Shown: piece by piece, positions 1 through 6,825 of the stretch
How positions within the stretch are numbered: the stretch's first letter is position 1
How the letters are laid out: every line of letters begins with the position of its first letter
Origin: Microthrixaceae bacterium
GTDB lineage: Bacteria > Actinomycetota > Acidimicrobiia > Acidimicrobiales > Acidimicrobilacustridaceae
Assembly: GCA_947455015.1 (NCBI GenBank)
Contig: CANGMY010000012.1
Location: 1-17,235, forward strand
DNA length: 17,235 nucleotides
Direction: 5' to 3'
The notes under the pieces: model-generated
Databases searched by the model: none
Told to the model about the DNA's origin: nothing
Seen by the model: the letters and a program-made list of their open reading frames with translations, nothing else
Translations under genes and position numbers: made by a program

Positions 1-548
1 GCGGTTTTGGAACAATCATCGAACATCCCTGTCCTGCGTGCGCAGGCGAAGGTCGGCATATCGACGAGTGTGAGTACAACGTCGATGTACCTGCCGGTGT
101 CGACACTGGTCAGACGCTTCGCCTTTCTGGTCGAGGCGCAGTCGGTCCCCGGAATGGCTCAGCAGGCGACCTCTACGTGCACATTCGAGTTGCTCCCGAC
201 GAGCGATTCGTCCGCCGCGACGATGATCTGATTCATGAACTGACAATTGCGTTTACGCAAGCTGCGCTTGGCGCTCAGATCACGATTGAAACTCTCGACG
301 GCGACGAACTGATTCCGGTCGAGCCGGGTACCGAATCTGGCGATGTCATCCGGTTTCGTGGCAAGGGTGTGACTCACCTTCAGGGACGCGGCCGCGGTGA
401 TCTGCTCGTTCGTCTCGTTGTAGAGACACCGAGTGATCTTGACGATGAACAACGAGAACTCCTTGAGAAACTTGCCGCGCTTCGCGGCGAAGACATTGAC
501 CCACCAGAACATGGGCTGATGTCGAAACTTCGTGGAGCATTTAAGTAA
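1..548 (+). CDS. dnaJ: Chaperone protein DnaJ, C-terminal part (5' end outside window)
   Basis: This is the C-terminal part of the Hsp40 co-chaperone that delivers unfolded clients to DnaK and stimulates its ATPase. The reading frame is open from base 3, giving 181 visible residues to a TAA at 546-548. The first visible residues hold the last zinc-finger repeat (CPACAGEGR, the CxxCxGxG pattern), preceded by a GFGTIIEHP stretch typical of the region between zinc modules. Next come the two beta-sandwich client-binding domains: VPAGVDTGQTLRLSGRG, then GDLYVHIRV, then the second domain with PVEPGTESGDVIRFRGKGV and GDLLVRLVVETP. A short tail ends in KLRGAF(K), as in many actinobacterial DnaJ proteins. 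The J domain and the other zinc repeats lie upstream of the window. It is followed after 4 bases by rsmE, a common neighbour of dnaJ. Identification is firm; whether it is DnaJ1 or DnaJ2 cannot be told from this part. Confidence 0.95.
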   Translation, partial: GFGTIIEHPCPACAGEGRHIDECEYNVDVPAGVDTGQTLRLSGRGAVGPRNGSAGDLYVHIRVAPDERFVRRDDDLIHELTIAFTQAALGAQITIETLDGDELIPVEPGTESGDVIRFRGKGVTHLQGRGRGDLLVRLVVETPSDLDDEQRELLEKLAALRGEDIDPPEHGLMSKLRGAFK

Positions 549-552
549 CGCC

Positions 553-1257
553 ATGGCAATCGACGCGTCAGGCCTTCCCGAGCAGCCGGGTGGAACTGCG
601 CCGCATGTGTTTGTCGATGACGTCGACTCTCCGGTCCTCGGGTCCGAAGACCTCCATCATCTCTCAAGAGTTCGGCGCCTTCGTAATGGCGACCTCGTAA
701 GCGTGACGAATGGTCACGGGTCTTGGCGATGGTGCGCATACAACAATGAGACGATCGAAATTGTTGGTGAACTCGCAGCCGAGCCTGAACCAGATCCCAA
801 ACTCACTGTTGGGTTCGCTCTTGTGAAGGGAAGCAAACCGGAATTAGTCGTTCAGAAACTCACCGAACTTGGTATCGATACGATCATCCCGTTTCTTGCC
901 GAACGTTCGGTGGTCCGGTGGGACGATGCGAAGACTGAACGGCAAGGTGAACGGCTTACAAAGGTCGCTCGCGAAGCTTCGATGCAATCACGACGGGTGT
1001 GGCTGCCGACAATTGCTCCGGTCACGCAACTGCACGACCTAGCGGCAATTTCCGGCGTCGTACGCGCTGACCGATACGGTGACCGACTCTCTTCTGGTCA
1101 TATAACAGTTCTTATCGGACCTGAGGGCGGATGGTCAGAGGCCGAAACGGAGTTAGCTCCGTCTGTTGGCCTTGGTCACAACGTTCTTCGTGCCGAAACA
1201 GCAGCAATCGCAGCAGCGACGCTCATGGTCGCTTTACGCGACGGATTCATGTCGTGA
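553..1257 (+). CDS. rsmE: 16S rRNA (uracil(1498)-N(3))-methyltransferase RsmE
   Basis: RsmE methylates N3 of U1498 in helix 44 of 16S rRNA with S-adenosylmethionine. It is a SPOUT-family (trefoil-knot) enzyme. The 234-residue product fits the family length. Visible signatures are HHLSRVRRLRNGD (36-47) in the N-terminal PUA-like domain, KGSKPELVVQKLTELGID (92-109), SVVRW (119-123), QSRR (145-148), and the knot motifs IGPEGGWS (188-195) and LGHNVLRAETAAIAA (207-221) that bind SAM. I chose the ATG at 553, just after the dnaJ stop. A GTG at 532 in the same frame would overlap dnaJ by 17 bases and add seven residues with no family support. The stop TGA overlaps the likely GTG start of hemW, so the two are probably translationally coupled. 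Confidence 0.93.
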   Translation: MAIDASGLPEQPGGTAPHVFVDDVDSPVLGSEDLHHLSRVRRLRNGDLVSVTNGHGSWRWCAYNNETIEIVGELAAEPEPDPKLTVGFALVKGSKPELVVQKLTELGIDTIIPFLAERSVVRWDDAKTERQGERLTKVAREASMQSRRVWLPTIAPVTQLHDLAAISGVVRADRYGDRLSSGHITVLIGPEGGWSEAETELAPSVGLGHNVLRAETAAIAAATLMVALRDGFMS

Positions 1258-2324
1258 CCATGCCGTTTGGTGTGTATCTCCACATTCCGTTCTGCTCTCG
1301 GCGGTGTGACTATTGCGCGTTCGCGACCTGGAGCGATCGCCATCATCTGCAAGATTCGTATCTTGATGCGTTGGGTGCCGAGATCTCTCGCGAAATCGCA
1401 GGCGGAATGCCTGTTGCGACGTCGGTCTTCGTTGGGGGAGGCACTCCGTCGCTTGTGGATCCCGTTCGACTTGGAGAACTTGTCGCGTTGATCCCAGTTG
1501 TCGATGGCGCAGAGATCACGATTGAGTGCAACCCAGAGTCGGTGACCGCCGAACACATTTCTGCCTACCAAATCGCCGGCGTGAATCGTCTTTCATTCGG
1601 AGTCCAGTCGCTCTCGGCTGAAGTTCTCCGATCGTTGGGGCGTGACCATGATCCGGACACCGTCGTGCGCGCAGTTGGCATCGCTCGAAGCGGAGGGATT
1701 CAACGGTTGAATCTCGACCTCATTTATGGCGGCGCCGGAGAGTCGATACTTGATTGGCGTTACACCATCGAGCAGGTCATCAACCTCCAACCCGACCACG
1801 TCAGTGCCTATGCACTCACTATCGAAGCAGGAACACCCCTTGCCGACGATCCCTCTCGACACCCCGATGATGATGATCAAGCCGATAAGTATTTGCTCGC
1901 AAATGAACTCCTGACTGCTGCAGGGTACGTGAACTACGAGATTTCTAACTGGGCAAAACCCGGCCAAGAGTGCGAACACAATCTCTTGTATTGGCGGCAA
2001 GGCAACTACCGCGGATTCGGTTGTGCAGCTCACTCCCATGAGGACGGGAGGCGCTGGTGGAATGTCCGTACACCTGATCGATATATCGAGCTGGTTGCTT
2101 CCAACGACCCAGTCGAAGCATCCGCAGAGGATCTCGACCCCGAACGGCGGCGTGTCGAGGGTTTGCAGCTTTCATTACGGACTCGTGAGGGTGTTCCTCG
2201 CGAGTCTTTGTCTGAGAGTGATATCGGCCTCTTGGATTCGTTGATCGTTGTTTCCGGCGACACGATCACTCTAAGTACAGAAGGTCGTTTGCTCGCCAAC
2301 GAAGTTGCCGTCAGGCTGCGTTAG
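1254..2324 (+). CDS. hemW: Radical SAM haem chaperone HemW (HemN-like)
   Basis: HemW is a radical SAM protein that binds haem and is thought to pass it to client proteins; it was long annotated as coproporphyrinogen III oxidase. The 356-residue product carries the cluster-binding CSRRCDYC (14-21, CX3CX2C) followed by AF. It lacks the extra cysteine seen in true HemN (CX3CX2CXC). GGGTPS (61-66), ECNPES (91-96), RLSFGVQS (112-119), the HNLLYW haem-binding motif (242-247) and a C-terminal GRLLANEV segment complete the HemW pattern. The start is the GTG at 1254, in a GTGA overlap with the rsmE stop. This matches three other junctions in the window, and a weak CGGA lies 8 nt upstream. ATG at 1260 is the alternative and removes only two residues. 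Next to dnaJ/rsmE, as in many actinobacteria. Confidence 0.93.
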   Translation: MTMPFGVYLHIPFCSRRCDYCAFATWSDRHHLQDSYLDALGAEISREIAGGMPVATSVFVGGGTPSLVDPVRLGELVALIPVVDGAEITIECNPESVTAEHISAYQIAGVNRLSFGVQSLSAEVLRSLGRDHDPDTVVRAVGIARSGGIQRLNLDLIYGGAGESILDWRYTIEQVINLQPDHVSAYALTIEAGTPLADDPSRHPDDDDQADKYLLANELLTAAGYVNYEISNWAKPGQECEHNLLYWRQGNYRGFGCAAHSHEDGRRWWNVRTPDRYIELVASNDPVEASAEDLDPERRRVEGLQLSLRTREGVPRESLSESDIGLLDSLIVVSGDTITLSTEGRLLANEVAVRLR

Positions 2325-2326
2325 GT

Positions 2327-2971
2327 ATGGCCGAACCGTCCCACTATGAGACGCTCGGTGTTCCTCGAGATGCGGATCGCGAGACGATCCGACGTGCGTA
2401 TTTGGTGATTGCACGTGCGTCGCATCCGGACCGTCGTTCAGCAGAAGGTACGCAGCGCGCAGACGCTGAGTTGCGAATCCGCGCGGCAAATGCTGCGTGG
2501 AACACCCTTGGCGATCAGGCGAAGCGTCGGGACTATGACCTCACTCTTCCTGATCCCGTCCGAATTCAGACGCCGCGTGCAACCCAGCCGAATCTCGGCG
2601 ATCATCGACCCGCTCCACCTTCGGGCATTGTCGTTTCTTCCGAGACTGCATGGCTATGGAAATGGGGACCTATTGCAGCCGCAGTTCTCGTTGGACTCGT
2701 GTTGCTGATTGGCAGTGCATACGCGACTTCGAACGACTCAGCTTCAAGCTCGACGACGGCGCAGGTTTCGGCGGTCAGGTATCAACCGGGTTCGTGCGTT
2801 GTGATCCTTGCGAGCGATGGCGGAACGATCGCACTTCCGGTTGGCTGCGCAGACCAGGCTTCGGCGGTCGTGAGTTCCCAGGTTGATTCACCACGACCGT
2901 GTCCTCCGCTCACATCCGCCGTGCCACTGTCCGACGGCAAAACCACGTTGTGTCTGGTGAGTGTGCCGTAG
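2327..2971 (+). CDS. Membrane-anchored J-domain protein
   Basis: The 214-residue product begins with a J domain (about 6-71) containing the essential HPD tripeptide at 33-35, flanked by helices ETIRRAYLVIARASHP and AELRIRAANAAWNTLGDQAKRRDYD. Such domains recruit and activate DnaK. A proline-rich linker (about 73-100) leads to one hydrophobic helix (about 113-133). The remaining 80 residues follow, with a Ser/Thr-rich stretch and four cysteines (157, 174, 192, 209) that could form two disulfides if outside the cell. The topology predicted from this is J domain in the cytoplasm and the Cys-containing domain outside. It starts 2 bases after the hemW stop, so it belongs to the dnaJ-rsmE-hemW transcript. 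I do not recognise the C-terminal domain. A client-targeting DnaK co-chaperone at the membrane is an inference. Confidence 0.85.
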   Translation: MAEPSHYETLGVPRDADRETIRRAYLVIARASHPDRRSAEGTQRADAELRIRAANAAWNTLGDQAKRRDYDLTLPDPVRIQTPRATQPNLGDHRPAPPSGIVVSSETAWLWKWGPIAAAVLVGLVLLIGSAYATSNDSASSSTTAQVSAVRYQPGSCVVILASDGGTIALPVGCADQASAVVSSQVDSPRPCPPLTSAVPLSDGKTTLCLVSVP

Positions 2972-3059
2972 AGAACATCCGGCTTGTTGGCAAGCAAAGA
3001 TTTCTGGTGGTTGTCCCGGCCATTGCGTGCCATCATCGCCAAAACACTCAGGGGGATCT

Positions 3060-3896
3060 ATGACCTACGAACGAATTATCGTCGACGAACCTGCACCGAT
3101 GGTGCGACGGATCACGCTTAATAATCCGGAGAAGCGCAACCCGCTTGGAGCGACGATGCGGCGCGAAATCATGCACGCACTTCGTGCTCATGATGTCGAT
3201 GACAGTGTTCGAGTCACCATCATCCGCGGCGCAGGCAAGTGCTTCTCTGCCGGTTACGACTTGGCTGGCAGCCCGACCGATGGCGAGCCCCCGGCCTACC
3301 AATCTGCAGATGGCCTCGGCAGTTACCCGCGTGAAGTTACCGAGACATGGATGAGCATCTGGGATTTAGCCAAGCCCGTGATCGCACAGATTCACTCCTA
3401 CTGCCTTGCAGGAGGAACGGAACTCGCAACAGGTTGTGATCTTGTGTACGTGGCCGATGATGCGCGTATTGGCTATCCAGCTGTTCGTTTTGGAACTCCT
3501 GACATGCAATGGCACGCGTGGCTTCTTGGTCCAAAGCTCGGAATGGAACTGATGCTTACAGGCGATTGGATCAGCGGCGTTGAAGCTGCGCAATCCGGAT
3601 TCGCTACTCGTTCGTACCCGGCCGAGGAACTTGAAGCGCAGGTGCTCGAGAAGGCGACGCGCATCGCGATGATTCCAACTGATATCGCTCAGATCAACAA
3701 GCGAACCGTTCATCGCGGTATGGCCGTCATGGGTTTCCCGACCGCTATTCGCCAGGGCACCGAATTGTGTGCGCTGACCATGGGAACCGAAACCTTCCAA
3801 GCCTTCATTGCTGAAAAGGATTCTGAGGGTGGTCTCACCGGCGCATTGTCGAAGCGCGATGCAAAGTTCGGCGACTACCGAACGAGCGAAGCCTGA
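3060..3896 (+). CDS. Enoyl-CoA hydratase/isomerase (crotonase) family protein
   Basis: This 278-residue protein has the crotonase fold, whose members act on acyl-CoA thioesters (hydration, isomerisation, hydrolysis and other reactions). ITLNNPEKRNPLG (18-30), the oxyanion-hole segment CFSAGYDL (61-68) and the second hole segment CLAGGTELATGCDLVY (115-130) are clear. The glutamate equivalent to rat mitochondrial hydratase Glu144 is present (E121). The position aligning with Glu164, normally in a GQPE motif, reads GYPA, so that acid is alanine (A141). A classical syn-hydratase mechanism is therefore doubtful and the true reaction is unknown. The ATG at 3060 follows a GGGGGA ribosome binding site (3051-3056) with 3 nt spacing; the 5' extension upstream of it has no family similarity. 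It stops 4 bases before the convergent FUSC gene. The 88-base gap after the J-domain gene probably holds its promoter, though I could not pick one out. Confidence 0.88.
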   Translation: MTYERIIVDEPAPMVRRITLNNPEKRNPLGATMRREIMHALRAHDVDDSVRVTIIRGAGKCFSAGYDLAGSPTDGEPPAYQSADGLGSYPREVTETWMSIWDLAKPVIAQIHSYCLAGGTELATGCDLVYVADDARIGYPAVRFGTPDMQWHAWLLGPKLGMELMLTGDWISGVEAAQSGFATRSYPAEELEAQVLEKATRIAMIPTDIAQINKRTVHRGMAVMGFPTAIRQGTELCALTMGTETFQAFIAEKDSEGGLTGALSKRDAKFGDYRTSEA

Positions 3897-3900
3897 GAAT

Positions 3901-4962
3901 TCAGTTCGAGATCCCGACGGACGCTGACTTCGGGCGGGGATCGATCCGGACGGCAACCAAAACAAGCCCCGCCGCAATAAACGTTGATGCCACTCGAGCT
4001 TGGATTGATCCATCCATTGGATAGCCAACCAGGTGGAAAAGGAAAAACACGAACACCGTGATGCCGGCAACGGCGATCGCGTAGTTCGGCACGAGGAATG
4101 CCAAGACGACGTATGCAGCAATTGCGACCATGACGATTGACTCAGCGCTCGTTGCCGGTGTGAGTCCGATCAAAGCTCCGGCGACACCGACACCAAGCAA
4201 CGTGCCGGCGACTCGAAGGGTCACTTTCTCGACGGTTCCGTCTCGGTCAGGACGAGAGATCCACGCGACCGTCATCGGGATCCAATAGGAGTGCGGGAAC
4301 GCGAGAACTTCCTCAAGCATCGTGGCGATCATGATGACGACGGCAAGTCGAATTGAGTGGAGGATGAATTGGTCGCTCCATTCGAAGTGGACGTTGGCGC
4401 GTTTCCACATCGAATCACTCGGCATCTCGCCCGACGCTGAGGGCAGCCTGCGGACAAGCCAACGGAATCCAAACTCGGCGGTGACGGACGCGATCATGAT
4501 GCTGGCGCCAAGAAGCATCAACAAGGTGTTTGATTTCCAGTCGAACAGATCAATTGGTGAGCCAGAAAAAATGGTGAAGACCACCAATCCAAGAACACCT
4601 GCAGTCATCGACGGAATTCCAATCACCCCTGCAAGACCGCAGGCCAATCCAGCGAGACCTCCGATTCCGATATGGAGAAATTGGTGACTTGAAACGAGCG
4701 AACCAATGCAGGCTCCGGTCGTGACGGCAAATGCTGCACCTGTCATTGAGGTGAACCGCCGGCGCAGCGAGACGCCTCGATCGGCGATGGCAGTGAACAG
4801 GAGTCCAATCCCTAGCGGGAGTAGCGCTCGGACGTCACTCTTTGCGTAGGTAACCGACAGGACTATGAGAATGACGAGCGCTGATCGTATTGGACGCAGA
4901 TGTTCGAATGCCTCGAGATCCGTTGCAAGAGTTGTCCGGATCGAGCGTCGAATCAGAGTCAC
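3901..4962 (-). CDS. FUSC-family integral membrane protein (putative aromatic acid/efflux transporter)
   Basis: The 353-residue protein is strongly hydrophobic, with two blocks of membrane helices (about 24-165 and 200-340) separated by a polar stretch (about 170-198). In the second block the segment from SYWIPMTVAW (225-234) through RPDRDGTVEKVTLRVAGTLLG (237-257) matches the fusaric-acid-resistance (FUSC_2) pattern. In that family, a W-P-T loop is followed by an R-RxxGTxxG motif. Members such as AaeB and YccS export aromatic acids or have unknown substrates; this one is about half their usual size. Start: GTG at 4962, with no Shine-Dalgarno but a TACGAT -10-like box ending 7 nt upstream, suggesting a leaderless mRNA. 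It converges on the crotonase gene, leaving only 4 bases between stops. Substrate unknown. Confidence 0.8.
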   Translation of the reverse strand: MTLIRRSIRTTLATDLEAFEHLRPIRSALVILIVLSVTYAKSDVRALLPLGIGLLFTAIADRGVSLRRRFTSMTGAAFAVTTGACIGSLVSSHQFLHIGIGGLAGLACGLAGVIGIPSMTAGVLGLVVFTIFSGSPIDLFDWKSNTLLMLLGASIMIASVTAEFGFRWLVRRLPSASGEMPSDSMWKRANVHFEWSDQFILHSIRLAVVIMIATMLEEVLAFPHSYWIPMTVAWISRPDRDGTVEKVTLRVAGTLLGVGVAGALIGLTPATSAESIVMVAIAAYVVLAFLVPNYAIAVAGITVFVFFLFHLVGYPMDGSIQARVASTFIAAGLVLVAVRIDPRPKSASVGISN

Positions 4963-4969
4963 CGAGGTG

Positions 4970-4975
4970 ATCGTA
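4970..4975 (-). promoter_or_regulatory. Candidate leaderless -10 box for the FUSC gene
   Basis: On the minus strand the hexamer TACGAT (TANNNT) ends 7 nt before the GTG at 4962, and no purine-rich ribosome binding site is present. No convincing -35 was seen. The arrangement matches other starts in this window. Confidence 0.4.
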
Positions 4976-5019
4976 GGGGAGTGGTCTCCGCAGCTACGTG
5001 TTGCGGGGCAATCCTGAAA

Positions 5020-5262
5020 TTACGGAGCGCAGATCCAGTTTGATCCTGTCCATCGGATGGTGTCGTTCACTGAACACGACAACGTCGACAAGATTGAATC
5101 TCCCGCAGGACCAATCGCACCGGGTACACCTTGTTCGCCAGGTGGTCCGGGGGCACCCATCGCTCCTTGAGAGCCAACTGGACCCACTTCACCGACAGCA
5201 CCTTGCGGGCCTGGCTCCGGCTGCTTCGATGCACTGCAACCAGTGATCGCTTGACGAGTCAT
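5020..5262 (-). CDS. Short collagen-like repeat protein, probably a lipoprotein with a disrupted 5' end
   Basis: The reading frame gives 80 residues from ATG 5262. Residues 18-56 are 13 uninterrupted Gly-X-Y triplets, including GAPGPPGEQG, the signature of bacterial collagen-like stalks. The C-terminal cap (57-80) ends in IRWTGSNWICAP, which resembles tail caps of other bacterial surface proteins carrying a K/RWxGxxWxC motif. Just before the repeats is AITGCSAS, a lipobox (I-T-G-C, cysteine at residue 9). From ATG 5262 only eight residues precede that cysteine, too few for a signal peptide. The same frame stays open upstream and encodes VVVLGLV, but has no ATG, GTG or TTG before the upstream TGA at 5404-5406. 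A plausible start (ATG 5300, MRLSG) lies in the neighbouring frame. A one-base loss in the G-run at about 5286-5290 would explain this. The gene may be real but frameshifted, or the assembly may have an error. Expected role: short extracellular stalk protein anchored by lipid. Confidence 0.55.
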   Translation of the reverse strand: MTRQAITGCSASKQPEPGPQGAVGEVGPVGSQGAMGAPGPPGEQGVPGAIGPAGDSILSTLSCSVNDTIRWTGSNWICAP

Positions 5263-5436
5263 TACAAGTCCGAGGACTACGACACCCCACTCAACCGCAT
5301 GTGATTCGACATGACATGGGTTCCACAGAGTCGATGAGTCAAACAGCCAACGTTTGGGGTGCGGAATCGGTGCAGACCGACTGCAATGAAGTCTTGGTAG
5401 TTCTCAGGCGGAACATTCAGGATCATCACAACGAAT

Positions 5437-5464
5437 GAGGGACCGCCACGATGGACGGTCCCTC
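5437..5464 (-). terminator. Hairpin terminator downstream of tRNA-Val
   Basis: A perfect 9-bp stem (GAGGGACCG with CGGTCCCTC) surrounds a 10-base loop that can add two more G-C pairs around a bulged A. It begins 12 nt past the tRNA 3' end on the minus strand. The minus-strand tail is only mildly T-rich (ATTCGTTGTG), while on the plus strand the stem is followed by TTCTTTTCC, a better U-tract. It may therefore act in both directions, although no plus-strand gene ends here. Between this hairpin and the collagen-like gene (5263-5436) I see only the remnant 5' end described in that gene's entry. Confidence 0.6.
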
Positions 5465-5476
5465 TTCTTTTCCGAG

Positions 5477-5550
5477 TGGGCGATACTGGACTCGAACCAG
5501 CGACCCCTGCCGTGTGAAGGCAGTGCTCTAGCCAACTGAGCTAATCGCCC
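5477..5550 (-). tRNA. tRNA-Val (anticodon CAC)
   Basis: The minus strand folds into a full cloverleaf of 74 nt. It has a 7-bp acceptor stem GGGCGAT/ATCGCCC, a D-arm GCTC-AGTTGGCTA-GAGC, an anticodon stem CTGCC/GGCAG and a T-arm with loop TTCGAGT. The seven-base anticodon loop TTCACAC gives anticodon CAC (5514-5516), decoding GTG valine codons. The discriminator base is A and CCA is not encoded. It stands alone, with a hairpin downstream and a candidate promoter upstream. Confidence 0.96.
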
Positions 5551-5561
5551 CGAGGCGGGAA

Positions 5562-5589
5562 ATGGTAGCCGACCGGTTCGGGGCCCCAA
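5562..5589 (-). promoter_or_regulatory. Candidate promoter of tRNA-Val
   Basis: On the minus strand TACCAT (5567-5562) lies 11 nt before the tRNA, with TTGGGG (5589-5584) as a partial -35 match and a 16-nt spacer. This predicts a leader of about 4-5 nt that is removed on maturation. Only the -10 is a good match. Confidence 0.35.
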
Positions 5590-5672
5590 TATTCGGAGAT
5601 CGGCCTGATCACCGGTTCTGCTCGTTCTAAGGTTCGCCGGACACGCACCGTCGGTGCCCACCTGTTCGTACT

Positions 5673-5678
5673 AGGGAG
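5673..5678 (+). promoter_or_regulatory. Ribosome binding site fixing the start at 5684
   Basis: AGGGAG sits 5 nt before ATG 5684. It is one of the clearest Shine-Dalgarno sequences in the window, in contrast to the apparently leaderless starts elsewhere. Confidence 0.75.
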
Positions 5679-5683
5679 AAACA

Positions 5684-6802
5684 ATGCCAATTCCTGCCGA
5701 TGAGTTCCCGCTGCATCAAGCTCCGTATTCGCTTGCTCACGCTGCGTCGAGCGATCGAAATTTCTATGACCGTTCCTATTGGAACGCACACGATCGCAGC
5801 GGCGAGGTCTTCCTCATCACTGGTCTCGGTCAATATCCAAACCTCGGTGTTACCGACGCGTTCGCATGCATTCGTCGCGGAGATCTTCAGCACACGATCC
5901 GAATGTCCGACGTTCTCGGAACAGATCGCATGAACCAACAGGTTGGTCCTTATCGAATCGAAGTCATCGATCCTCTGAATGAACTTCGCATCACGTGCGC
6001 AGGTAAAGAACAGGAGTTCGAGCTCGACCTTCACTGGCGCGGCTCGTTCCCAGCTGTCGATGAATCTCCACACGTTTCACGTAATGGCGCCAAGATCATG
6101 CTCGACGCGCAGCGATTCGCTCAGGTTGGAACTTGGGAAGGATTCATCCGAGTCAAGGGTGAAGAGATCCTCGTTGATCCAGCAACGTGGGTCGGAACTC
6201 GGGATCGTTCGTGGGGCATTCGTCCTGTCGGTGAACCGGAACCAGCCGGCCGTTGGGTCGCAGAACCGAAGGTCGACGGCGGCTTTTACTGGATCTATGT
6301 GCCGCTTCGATTCGACGACTTCGCTCTTGTGTTCATCGCACAGGAAGACGCAGACGGTCTTCGCACTCTGAACGATGCGCTTCGCATTTGGCCTGATGGT
6401 CGCGTCGAACCACTCGGTTACCCGAAATACGACATCAACTATCGATCGGGTACGCGCATCCCCGAGTCGGCGACGATTACCGCACAAGCTGCTGACGGTT
6501 CGCCCCTCGTTGTCGAGGTTGAATGCCTTGGGCACGTCGCTTTGTCCGCTGGTTGCGGTTACGGACCGGATCCACAATGGACGCATGGCGTCTGGCGCGG
6601 TCGGGACTGGATCGAAACGGCAACCTATGACCTTACGAATCAGTCTGATCCCGGCATCATGATTGCGACGCAATACAGCATCCTCGATCATGTCGGTAAG
6701 GCAACGCTCGATGGCAAGGTCGGTTACGGCTTGTTCGAACATTCCTGCGCAGGACGGCACACGCCATCAGGGTTCGCCAACGGCGGATCGATGGCTCCCT
6801 GA
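5684..6802 (+). CDS. Uncharacterised protein with RDRSWGIR motif (possible lipocalin-like CrtC/DUF7064-7065 relative)
   Basis: This 372-residue protein has no signal peptide or membrane segment. It is rich in beta-strand-like stretches with many aromatic residues and charged turns. The most conserved-looking part is WVGTRDRSWGIRPVG (169-183), followed by FYWIYVPLRFDDFALVFIAQED (201-222) and a later GVWRGRDWIETATYDL. A G-x-R-D-x-S-W-G-x-R motif before an aromatic strand occurs in the DUF7064/DUF7065 group and in CrtC-type (hydroxyneurosporene hydratase-like) lipocalin-fold proteins. I place it there tentatively, from memory of the motif. The start is well set: AGGGAG at 5673-5678 lies 5 nt before ATG 5684. 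It is a single gene, divergent from the tRNA and convergent with trpS. Function unknown; genes of this type often occur near lipid or steroid metabolism, but here nothing nearby confirms that. Confidence 0.75.
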   Translation: MPIPADEFPLHQAPYSLAHAASSDRNFYDRSYWNAHDRSGEVFLITGLGQYPNLGVTDAFACIRRGDLQHTIRMSDVLGTDRMNQQVGPYRIEVIDPLNELRITCAGKEQEFELDLHWRGSFPAVDESPHVSRNGAKIMLDAQRFAQVGTWEGFIRVKGEEILVDPATWVGTRDRSWGIRPVGEPEPAGRWVAEPKVDGGFYWIYVPLRFDDFALVFIAQEDADGLRTLNDALRIWPDGRVEPLGYPKYDINYRSGTRIPESATITAQAADGSPLVVEVECLGHVALSAGCGYGPDPQWTHGVWRGRDWIETATYDLTNQSDPGIMIATQYSILDHVGKATLDGKVGYGLFEHSCAGRHTPSGFANGGSMAP

Positions 6803-6825
6803 TTGAGGGGCTTTCCCCCGAGCAC

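Noticed and set aside
2983..2994. CTTG-TTGG-CAAG hairpin after the J-domain gene
   Set aside because: Four base pairs with no run of T; it could occur by chance.
3366..4121. 251-residue minus-strand open frame overlapping the crotonase and FUSC genes
   Set aside because: It is a shadow: low-complexity Ser/Arg/Cys-rich product crossing two well-supported genes, with no recognisable motif.
5571..5618. ACCGGTTC repeated twice between the tRNA and the 5684 gene as a regulator operator
   Set aside because: Only two 8-base copies, not at a consistent place relative to a promoter; chance is likely.
6077..6760. 227-residue minus-strand open frame inside the 5684-6802 gene
   Set aside because: The plus frame has a strong ribosome binding site, full length and a recognisable motif; the antisense product has none.
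6803..6822. GGGG-CTTT-CCCC hairpin between the 5684 gene and trpS as a bidirectional terminator
   Set aside because: The stem is only 4-5 bp and neither strand has a U-tract after it, so it is too weak to call.
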